From Bacillota bacterium (GTDB lineage Bacteria; Bacillota; Clostridia; Christensenellales; CAG-138): a stretch of 13,642 nt of DNA. This document shows, in pieces, positions 1 to 6,395 of the stretch. The stretch covers positions 1 to 13,642 of the forward strand of contig JAEWYV010000011.1 in assembly GCA_023458615.1 (NCBI GenBank). Reading direction: 5' to 3'. The position numbers were made by a program, and so were the translations under genes. The stretch's first letter is position 1. Every line of letters begins with the position of its first letter. The notes under the pieces are model-generated. The model saw nothing but the letters and a program-made list of their open reading frames with translations, was not told the origin of the DNA and made no database searches.

Positions 1-102
1 ATTCCACCCGAATATGGTCAGGGCATCCTTTCTATTATACTATCTGCATGATTTGAGTGCTGCCAATATCAACGCGCACGAGATCACGCACAGATCCCAA
101 TT
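1..102. other. 3' flank of the leftward gene block, no gene seen
   Basis: This short stretch follows the stop codon of the VWA gene. I see no start codon leading to an open frame beyond a few codons on either strand, and no hairpin followed by a T-run that would act as a terminator for the leftward block. A TATAAT hexamer occurs on the minus strand (34-39), but no acceptable -35 element lies 16-18 bases upstream, and the nearby ATG runs into a stop after two codons. It may be the beginning of the control region of a gene beyond the window edge. Confidence 0.4.
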
Positions 103-747
103 CTATTGTTTTGCCTCGTCGCAATTCTCCTGAATTCGCTTTTTCCAATTGGCGGCGAGCGGCTGCCCAGCACGAACGCTGCAAACGGCATCGCTGACTA
201 CGTCGTAGTTTAACCGCGTTCCAACCCCATCCGGGCGATAGTTGACCGCGCGATCTGCCGCAATGCCAAAGCTGGATGCAGCCTTGATTGCGTCGATATT
301 CGCGCCGAGAAAGAGAAACTCCCAGCCCTCTTTCTGTTGCTGCTCAATCATCTCCCGCACGCGTTCATAGCGATATTCGCGACTGGCATTCTCCATTCCA
401 TCCGTAATGATAACCACCAGCACCTTCTCCGCACGCTCCGTTTCAGCGGTCTGCCGCTGCGCGCTCACAATCTTGTCTACCGTACGCCCAATTGCGTCCA
501 GCAGTGCGGTGCTGCCGCGAACAAAATAGTCCTGGTCGGTGATATTGCGAACCCCGCTGAGCGGAATCCGGTCGTGCAGCAGCTCATATGCGTTATCAAA
601 CAATACCGTCGTTACCGTGCATGAACCACTCTCGCGCTTTTGCTTGTCCAGCAGGCTGTTAAAGCCGCCAATCGTGTCGCTCTCTAACCCACTCATCGAG
701 CCGGATCGATCCAGAATAAACGCCAGCTCCGTTTGTCCCTGCTTCAT
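103..747 (-). CDS. Cytosolic VWA-domain protein with intact MIDAS
   Basis: A 214-residue protein that is almost entirely one von Willebrand factor A domain. The metal-ion-dependent adhesion site is complete: D13-x-S15-x-S17 in 'ILDRSGSMSG', the threonine T80 in 'RGSTALLDAIG', and the aspartate D116 in 'IITDGMEN'. There is no signal peptide or membrane segment, so it should act in the cytosol as a Mg2+-dependent protein-protein interaction module. The ATG at 747 is preceded by AGGAGG about nine bases upstream, which fixes the start. It is last in the leftward series, separated from the macrodomain gene by about 145 bases that hold a possible terminator and a possible extended -10 promoter, so it may be transcribed partly on its own. 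Stand-alone VWA proteins of this style are common in Clostridia and their partners are usually unknown. The family call is firm; the role in this locus is inferred from position. Confidence 0.9.
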   Translation of the reverse strand: MKQGQTELAFILDRSGSMSGLESDTIGGFNSLLDKQKRESGSCTVTTVLFDNAYELLHDRIPLSGVRNITDQDYFVRGSTALLDAIGRTVDKIVSAQRQTAETERAEKVLVVIITDGMENASREYRYERVREMIEQQQKEGWEFLFLGANIDAIKAASSFGIAADRAVNYRPDGVGTRLNYDVVSDAVCSVRAGQPLAANWKKRIQENCDEAKQ

Positions 748-791
748 GATCGTATTCCTCCTGTTTGTTGAATCATTTTGTTGACAGGAGC

Positions 792-800
792 ATCATAGCA
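792..800 (-). promoter_or_regulatory. Possible extended -10 promoter for the distal VWA gene
   Basis: On the minus strand the sequence TGCTATGAT (TG-n-TATGAT) matches an extended -10 element. It lies about 45 bases upstream of the VWA start codon. No good -35 hexamer is found at the expected distance, so the call rests on the extended -10 alone. Confidence 0.3.
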
Positions 801-814
801 AACAGAGCGCAAAG

Positions 815-839
815 AAATGTCGCTTGAAAAGCGACTTTT
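815..839 (-). terminator. Candidate weak terminator or attenuator hairpin after the macrodomain gene
   Basis: Arms GTCGCTT (819-825) and AAGCGAC (829-835) pair perfectly around a three-base loop. The stem can be extended by three A-T pairs past one mismatch. Read leftward, the stem is followed by a U-rich stretch (ATTTCTTT), and read rightward by TTTT. It lies between the macrodomain gene and the distal VWA gene and could partly end transcription there. The stem is short, so this is tentative. Confidence 0.35.
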
Positions 840-892
840 GAGGCGTACAGCTTCTGATATCTTATTCTATGATACACTTTTGCGATTCTATT

Positions 893-1918
893 CTATGCGC
901 CGAGCAGATTTTCACCAAACGCAAAGAGGGCCTCATTGATCTCGAAGATATCGTAGGTTCCGTTCTGGATAAAATATTCCACAATGCGGTCAAACCGACT
1001 GCCAGGGGAGAGCGCGTAGCCTGCCGCGCGGAGCAGGTCCGCCGTCTGATCCAGATTGAGCCGCAATGCCACCGCAAACGCAAGCGCGGTGCTCTTACTC
1101 GGCTGATACTGCTTGTTTGCGCGAATCTTGGAAAACAGCCGCCGATCCAGATTGGCGCGCCTGTAGACCTCCGGGTCGGTAAATCCCCGCTCGTCGATCA
1201 AACGCAGCAACCGCTGGGAAAAGGTTTCTCCGATGCGACCAGCCGCCTCTTCCAACTTGGTTTGTATTGTCTGCGGCTTAGTTACGGCAGAAGGCGCGGG
1301 CATAGCCAGCGGCACGAACATGGGCGGCTCCTGACCGCCAAACGAACCGCTTGATTGTTTTCGCGCAGAAAAAACAGCAGGATTTGTTGCCTCGGTTTTT
1401 GCGCCCAGCATTGCACGGATGCCGCGAAACCGCGCCGCACCCGGCAACTCGCCGCCGCCTTCGAAAAGCGCAATCGTTACGACAATATCATGGTGCAGCA
1501 AGTATGCGCCGATCTCGGAAACCGCGACCGCCAACACGGCATCCCGCGGATAGCCGTAGATTCCGGCGGAAATCAGCGGAAACGCAACCGAACGCATATG
1601 CCGCGCGGAGGCCAACGCAAGAGCATTTTGATAACACGCGCGCAAAAGCGCCTCTTCTCCATGCGTTCCGCCCTGCCATACGGGACCTACCGTATGGATC
1701 ACCCAGCGCGCGGGCAGCAAAAATCCGGGCGTCAGCACAGCCCCGCCGACCGGGCAGGAACCGATTTTATCGCAGGCCAGTCGCATCTTTTCCCGGCCCG
1801 CGCCTGCGAAGATAGCGCCGCAAACGCCGCCTCCCGCGGTTAGTTGCGGGTTGGCGGCGTTCACAATCGCATCCGCGCGAATGCGCGTGATATCCCCTTG
1901 TACAATGGTCAGCGGCAT
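893..1918 (-). CDS. Macrodomain protein with altered active site and C-terminal helical domain
   Basis: A 341-residue two-domain protein. Residues 1 to about 165 form a MacroD-type macrodomain, a fold that binds ADP-ribose: GDIT (8-11), NAAN (20-23), GGGV (29-32), 'HTVGP' (75-79) and the phosphate loop SAGIYGYP (117-124). In hydrolytic MacroD/YmdB proteins the GGGV motif continues with Asp-Gly-x-Ile-His. Here Asp is Cys33 and His is Phe37, so the usual catalytic Asp is missing. It may be a reader of ADP-ribose, or an enzyme using another residue. A variable linker follows. Residues about 232-341 then form an all-helical domain that resembles the whole C-terminal part of the small protein encoded at 9956 (shared 'P-S-K/R' turn, 'FA-AL-L' helix and 'LL' helix). 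The ATG start has a purine-rich GGGAG upstream. The kinase gene ends 36 bases before it, consistent with co-transcription. The substrate is unknown. Confidence 0.9.
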   Translation of the reverse strand: MPLTIVQGDITRIRADAIVNAANPQLTAGGGVCGAIFAGAGREKMRLACDKIGSCPVGGAVLTPGFLLPARWVIHTVGPVWQGGTHGEEALLRACYQNALALASARHMRSVAFPLISAGIYGYPRDAVLAVAVSEIGAYLLHHDIVVTIALFEGGGELPGAARFRGIRAMLGAKTEATNPAVFSARKQSSGSFGGQEPPMFVPLAMPAPSAVTKPQTIQTKLEEAAGRIGETFSQRLLRLIDERGFTDPEVYRRANLDRRLFSKIRANKQYQPSKSTALAFAVALRLNLDQTADLLRAAGYALSPGSRFDRIVEYFIQNGTYDIFEINEALFAFGENLLGA

Positions 1919-1954
1919 CGTTGCCCTACTCCCTTATACCCTGTACTGCACTGC

Positions 1955-3928
1955 TCATTCACCAACATCGAAGAGTAAATCGCTTGCGCCGTACGAAATA
2001 TTACAGTTAAAGGCCTCTTCCTGCGACTCCGGCTGCATCACAAACTCTGTAATCGTCACGGGATGGTCGAACGTAACATCCACCGATTTGAGTACGCCGT
2101 CCGTCATTTCGATCCCGCCAAAGCTGATCCATTTCCCATTGTCCTCGTGTACCCAGAGCACCCAATCGCCCACAATCCGACCGGAAACCAATTCATATTT
2201 GCAGTGTGCTGTAAAACCAACACAATTTGGTACGTATGGGCTGGGAACAAAGGTATAGGAAGAGCTATCCTTGAGCACACGCGCGCTGTTTGACCAATCG
2301 AAATGATAGGTGCTTCCATTTCCAACAATGACATTATAGACGAATTCCACGCCATTGGGTGCCGTTCCAACCACACGAATCGGGTCGTTGTATCCCATAT
2401 CCGGATCTACCTGCACATTACCCGCAAGGATATAACCGTCCTCGCTGCAATAAACCTGGTCGATATCGCCGTAGCAATTCCAGTCAATCTGCGACGAGGT
2501 ATACCCGTAGTCATTGTCAAAGTCCCGGACATCACATTCATAGATCTGACCATAGTCCATGGTCAAATCCAACTCTCCGGGATTGGCCAGGCTCGGCGGC
2601 TGCGTGGCCGACGGTGCCTCTGTTGCGGAGACATCGGCATTTTCAAACAATGCCGGTGCCTGCGTCTGAACCGCCGAAATATCCTGCCGCTGTCCCTGCC
2701 CTTTTGTGCCAAATCCGCCGACCGCCAGCATGATCACGAGATAGACTGCAACCGCGCTACCGCCGACGATGGCGATGGTCTTCCACTTTTTTCGCTGGTC
2801 TCCGACCGGTTTCGGCACTGACTGCTGCGGAACCGGCTGCTGAGAGACACCTTGCCGCTGAGGCGGCTGCTGGGATCCATTCATAGTAGATGCGCCTGCG
2901 GAAACTGGCGCCTGTTGAACGGTGTTTTGAGTAGGGGCGGACGGCTGCACGCTTTCACCGTAAAATTCTTTGATGAACATGCGCATGTCTTTGGTTCGAA
3001 ACTGCGCATTGACGCCAAGGCCATGTAGCAGAGCGTTCTCCTGCGCGCTTGTTAAATCTGCGCCATACTGACGCGGAGGCGTGATGGTGGTTCCGCCGGA
3101 CAGGCGATCGAGCGCCTGCGGCGGCGTCTGCCCCGTCGTCAGGCGATAGATGGTTGCGGCAAGCGCATAGACATCCGTCCAGGGGCCCTGTTCGCCGCGG
3201 GTGCGATACTGCTCCTCCGGCGCAAAGCCCTGCTTAACATTGACAGTGTTGGAGTGTTCACCGTTGGCGGAAATCTGCCGCGCCGCGCCAAAGTCGATCA
3301 GTGTGAGGGTTCCATCGGGACGAAGGATAATGTTATCCGGGCTGATGTCCCGATGCAGCAATCCCGCGTCATGCACACGTGCCAGCGCATCGCAAAGCGG
3401 GCGAAATAGGCGTAATACCTCTTTTGCGGGCATCTTTCCGCCGTGTTGTTCCGCATAGGTCTTGAGGGTAACACCCTCCACAAAATCCATAACAATATAC
3501 GCCGTGCCATTCTCATAGAAAAAACCACGTACGCCGACAATGGCGCTCTCACGCGTGAGTTTTGCGAGCGTCTTTGCCTCGTTGACAAAACGCTCCAGCC
3601 CGTGCCTATAAAAATCCGCCTTGTCCCCGCCAAGGGTTACCACGGAGATATGTGTATGCGCATCCCGCGCAGCATACCCGAGCGGGTAATATTCCTTAAT
3701 CGCTACCTTGACATCCAGATTGAGATCCCATCCGGTATAGGTGATGCCAAAGCCGCCCTGTCCAAGTACACAGCCGACGAGATATGCTCCCGCGAGAATG
3801 CTTCTGCACTCCAGTTGATGCGGCGCGTTGCCCGCCGTCGCATTGTCATATCCACAAACAGGGCACCTTCCGCTCTGGGATTTCAGCTGCGACATGCAGC
3901 GCATGCAGGTCAGGTTTGGATCAATCAT
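1955..3928 (-). CDS. Zinc-ribbon transmembrane Ser/Thr protein kinase with unrecognised ectodomain
   Basis: A 657-residue Hanks-type kinase. An N-terminal zinc ribbon (C8, C11, C22, C25) is followed by the kinase domain, about residues 47-324: glycine loop GQGGFG (56-61), Lys78 in 'AIKEYYP', Glu117 in helix C, catalytic loop HRDISPDN (192-199, Asp194 and Asn199), D212-F-G and 'APEEQY' at the end of the activation segment. All key residues are present, so it should be active. A Gln/Pro-rich cytosolic linker (about 325-378) leads to one membrane helix (about 384-405). A 250-residue extracellular part follows that I do not recognise; it looks beta-rich and has several cysteines. The start is supported by AAGGAAAG before the ATG and by the same zinc-ribbon beginning in two other genes here. 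It sits between the VWA-FHA gene (53 bases upstream) and the macrodomain gene. Likely substrates are operon partners and itself (inference). Confidence 0.94.
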   Translation of the reverse strand: MIDPNLTCMRCMSQLKSQSGRCPVCGYDNATAGNAPHQLECRSILAGAYLVGCVLGQGGFGITYTGWDLNLDVKVAIKEYYPLGYAARDAHTHISVVTLGGDKADFYRHGLERFVNEAKTLAKLTRESAIVGVRGFFYENGTAYIVMDFVEGVTLKTYAEQHGGKMPAKEVLRLFRPLCDALARVHDAGLLHRDISPDNIILRPDGTLTLIDFGAARQISANGEHSNTVNVKQGFAPEEQYRTRGEQGPWTDVYALAATIYRLTTGQTPPQALDRLSGGTTITPPRQYGADLTSAQENALLHGLGVNAQFRTKDMRMFIKEFYGESVQPSAPTQNTVQQAPVSAGASTMNGSQQPPQRQGVSQQPVPQQSVPKPVGDQRKKWKTIAIVGGSAVAVYLVIMLAVGGFGTKGQGQRQDISAVQTQAPALFENADVSATEAPSATQPPSLANPGELDLTMDYGQIYECDVRDFDNDYGYTSSQIDWNCYGDIDQVYCSEDGYILAGNVQVDPDMGYNDPIRVVGTAPNGVEFVYNVIVGNGSTYHFDWSNSARVLKDSSSYTFVPSPYVPNCVGFTAHCKYELVSGRIVGDWVLWVHEDNGKWISFGGIEMTDGVLKSVDVTFDHPVTITEFVMQPESQEEAFNCNISYGASDLLFDVGE

Positions 3929-3981
3929 TGCTCTTTCCTTTCGCGCTTACGGTAAATGCAAAATTCTCCTGCCAAATAACA

Positions 3982-5568
3982 TTAGTCCACGCTATAAAAG
4001 ATGCGGTAGTCTGAATCGGCAATGCGGAGGACATCGCCCGGAGCCAGCCGTGCATTGACGCGCGAAGGCGCGCCGTTGATCAAGGTTCCATCGCGCAGTT
4101 GGGTTGCCCAAACCGCGCCATCGCGGCTCACAAGGCGGCAATCCATCTCTTCGCTTGCAGCGGTTTTTGAAAGTATGGGAGATGCGCCTTCGCTCCTACC
4201 AAGTAGTAGCGCATCGGTTAAGGTCCCCTCGAATACAATTTCTTCCCGATCACCAAGGCGAACAATGCAGATGCTTGCAACCGACTTTTCTTCTCCCGTA
4301 CGCGAGACGCGTGCAACAGTGGCTGCCGGCCGCGTAGGTGTTCCAGCGGTTTTTGCAGATGCGCCAGCGGAAAAACGAACAAAGGAGTCCTCTTCTTTTT
4401 TATGCTTCTTCCGTTTTTTTGCCACACGAAGCGCTACCACAGCGGCGAGGACGACCACAAGCGCACATCCAGCTGATATGATAAGCCAGAGCGGAAGAAT
4501 GACCGCGTCTGTTTTTTGCGGTTCCAGTGTCGCGGTTGGGAGCGGGGTTTCCTGCGTTTGTTCCTGTGTTGCGCTCGCCTCGGGGCTTGGCACGGGCGTT
4601 GCCGCACCCAGCGGTAAAGCGGATAGATCCACCGTGCGCGTCGCAGTGATTTCACCCGTATCCGTCTTTTGTGTGAGTGTCATCTCCGCCGAATCACCCG
4701 AGGCAATCGCGCGGATATTGTCGCTCTTAACCACCGCAAGATAGGTGTTATCCCGCTGACCGAGAATCTGGTTCACCGCATCGTCAACCGATGTTCCATC
4801 ATTTTTCAGGAAGATATCCAGCCCGCCCGGCGATCGCCGCGCAATGCCGGAGATGTTCTTTGCCGCGTCTATGCGCTCCGGCGTCTTGGTGTTATAGGTT
4901 AATGCGACCACGTGCACAGGAACATGGGAGCGACCAACCTGATCCAATAACTCCGTCAGCGAAATACCCGCAACAGCGCTATCCAGCCCATCGGCCATGA
5001 CGACGACGCATGTACGAGCGCGGACATCTTTGCCACTCTCGCAAAGGGAAACCGCATCGGAGATAGTTGAGTAGAGATCCGCCCCGCCTCCACCAGCACT
5101 AAGCGCATCAATCGCAGCCTCAAGCGTTTTCTGATCAGAGCTGAACGCCGACTGTTCCAGCTTCTGTCCAATCGGCAGAATCAGGGCGTTATCCTCGGCT
5201 CCCATCTTGGCAACAATTCCCTTTGCCAGAGCCTGCATATCCGGCAGGGCGCGTTCCGTCACCGCCGTATTCGTATCAACCAAAAACACATACGAAGTGC
5301 CGGGATCGGCATAGGAAAGTGGGTTAATACTCTCCAGCTTAACCGGCTGCCCCGCAATCGAGAGGCTGAGCGTTTCAAGGCTCGGTGCCTCTGTCGCGCT
5401 GGTGTAAAACACGAGTTGCAAAACATCTCCGCTCGCATTGGTCCCTAACAGGTTCATCAGATCCGCATCCGCCGCATAGGCTGAGCGGCCGAACGGCATC
5501 AAAAGCGCAAGCGAAAGTAGCATCACCATTGTGCGCAGCATACCCTTGCGATGCAAACTATGATTCAT
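3982..5568 (-). CDS. Secreted VWA-like domain, membrane helix and cytoplasmic FHA domain
   Basis: A 528-residue type I membrane protein. A signal peptide (1-32, probable cleavage after AYA) precedes an extracellular VWA-like domain, about residues 90-270. The MIDAS first motif is degenerate: D98-T-N100-T-A102 in place of DxSxS, although a downstream 'GADLYST' segment and 'MADGLD' (the usual fourth-strand Asp) are kept. A beta-rich region and a Pro/Thr/Glu-rich stalk (about 320-353) reach one membrane helix (about 356-383), which ends in a strongly basic stop-transfer run. The cytoplasmic C-terminus (about 428-528) is an FHA-like domain with 'LLGRS' (Arg458), 'GTLINGAP' and 'GDVLRI'; the usual Ser-x-x-His is not preserved. 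GGGAGG lies ahead of the ATG. FHA domains bind phosphothreonine, so the kinases or phosphatases nearby could control this protein's clustering or outward binding (inference). Confidence 0.9.
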   Translation of the reverse strand: MNHSLHRKGMLRTMVMLLSLALLMPFGRSAYAADADLMNLLGTNASGDVLQLVFYTSATEAPSLETLSLSIAGQPVKLESINPLSYADPGTSYVFLVDTNTAVTERALPDMQALAKGIVAKMGAEDNALILPIGQKLEQSAFSSDQKTLEAAIDALSAGGGGADLYSTISDAVSLCESGKDVRARTCVVVMADGLDSAVAGISLTELLDQVGRSHVPVHVVALTYNTKTPERIDAAKNISGIARRSPGGLDIFLKNDGTSVDDAVNQILGQRDNTYLAVVKSDNIRAIASGDSAEMTLTQKTDTGEITATRTVDLSALPLGAATPVPSPEASATQEQTQETPLPTATLEPQKTDAVILPLWLIISAGCALVVVLAAVVALRVAKKRKKHKKEEDSFVRFSAGASAKTAGTPTRPAATVARVSRTGEEKSVASICIVRLGDREEIVFEGTLTDALLLGRSEGASPILSKTAASEEMDCRLVSRDGAVWATQLRDGTLINGAPSRVNARLAPGDVLRIADSDYRIFYSVD

Positions 5569-5592
5569 GCAAAAACCCTCCCAAAAAGCGGT

Positions 5593-6318
5593 TTAACCGT
5601 TTTTTGCCATCACGGCAACCGCCGTGTTATTATCGTTGTTCTTTTTTGCGCGCCGGGCAATCAGCGGGGTCATGCGAGCCAACCAGTCCTCTGCGCTTTT
5701 GGCACGCTTTAGCGCATGGAGCATCTCCTGCTCGTAGACATATTCCCAAAAACCATCCGTGCAGAGCAGGATGGCATCCCCCTCCGACAATGGGCGGGAA
5801 ATCAGCTCGATCTCCGGCGCGGCACCGTTTTCATTGCCGAGTGCGCGAAGCACCTTGTTGCGATCCTCGTGAAAGCGAATCTGATCCGCCGTGATACTAC
5901 CGGTCAGCACCGCCAGTTGGGAGACGCTGTGATCTTGCGATTGGTATGCAATTTGACCCTCATGAAAATAATAGATTCGGCTGTCGCCAATATGTGCAAA
6001 AGCCATAGCCTCCTGCCCCGCAATTGCAAGCGCAAGGGTTGTCTTCATGCGTTGCTGCGGCGTCTGCGCCGCAAGTACTGCTGCATTTGCCTGTTCACAG
6101 GCGGAACGAACCATCTCCCGCGTACATACTGCAAGCGCATCGGCCTGTTCTTCCAGCGATTTGATTACGAGCGAGGATGCGATTTTTCCGCCGCCGTGTC
6201 CGCCGAGGCCATCTGCGACGGCGGCGACGACCGCGCCTTCGCACTCTAGGCAGAGCGCCGAGTCTTCATTTACCTCACGCCCACCGATGCTTGTGTAGCT
6301 TGCCAGATCCAAGTGCAT
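5593..6318 (-). CDS. Soluble PP2C-type protein Ser/Thr phosphatase
   Basis: A 241-residue PPM/PP2C phosphatase consisting of the catalytic domain only. Metal-binding and catalytic motifs are visible: 'REVNEDS' (14-20), D36-G-L-G-G-H, 'HIGDSRIY' (109-116), 'CTDGFWEYV' and the final 'DNNTAV'. It has no membrane segment and should reverse phosphorylation by the neighbouring kinases in the cytosol. I chose the ATG at 6318 because GAGGA lies seven bases upstream and the domain begins right after it. A longer frame opening with GTG at 6369 would begin inside the loop of a strong hairpin (6351-6382) and lacks a ribosome binding site. The gene lies between the protease-FHA gene (78 bases upstream) and the VWA-FHA gene (24 bases downstream). 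It is one of two phosphatases in the series; the other is membrane-anchored. Confidence 0.94.
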   Translation of the reverse strand: MHLDLASYTSIGGREVNEDSALCLECEGAVVAAVADGLGGHGGGKIASSLVIKSLEEQADALAVCTREMVRSACEQANAAVLAAQTPQQRMKTTLALAIAGQEAMAFAHIGDSRIYYFHEGQIAYQSQDHSVSQLAVLTGSITADQIRFHEDRNKVLRALGNENGAAPEIELISRPLSEGDAILLCTDGFWEYVYEQEMLHALKRAKSAEDWLARMTPLIARRAKKNNDNNTAVAVMAKNG

Positions 6319-6350
6319 GCCTGCGTCCTCAACCGTTCTTCTCTCTATTG

Positions 6351-6382
6351 TTCTCCCCCGCGAAATCACTCGCGGGGGAGAA
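6351..6382. repeat. Perfect 13-bp inverted repeat (hairpin) in the protease-phosphatase gap
   Basis: Arms TTCTCCCCCGCGA (6351-6363) and TCGCGGGGGAGAA (6370-6382) pair perfectly around a six-base loop. Neither direction is followed by a T-run, so it does not look like a complete intrinsic terminator. In leftward mRNA it falls just after the protease stop codon and about 10-25 bases ahead of the ribosome binding site of the soluble phosphatase. It may stabilise or process the mRNA, reduce read-through, or be a protein-binding site. The repeat is certain; the function is not. Confidence 0.9.
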
Positions 6383-6395
6383 TCTGATTCATGAT

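Noticed and set aside
34..39. TATAAT on the minus strand as a promoter for a gene beyond the left edge
   Set aside because: No acceptable -35 or TG extension, and the next ATG is followed at once by a stop codon; too weak to call.
1351..1843. Overlapping plus-strand frames opposite the macrodomain gene
   Set aside because: Arg/Pro-rich translations in two frames at once, typical of the antisense of GC-rich coding sequence.
4022..4744. 240-codon open frame on the plus strand opposite the VWA-FHA gene
   Set aside because: It lies wholly antisense to a gene with a signal peptide, membrane helix and FHA motifs. Its Ser/Ala/Arg-rich translation shows no domain, and it is a shadow of codon bias.
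6319..6369. GTG start that would lengthen the soluble phosphatase by 17 residues
   Set aside because: It lies in the loop of the 13-bp hairpin and lacks a ribosome binding site, whereas the ATG at 6318 has GAGGA correctly placed.
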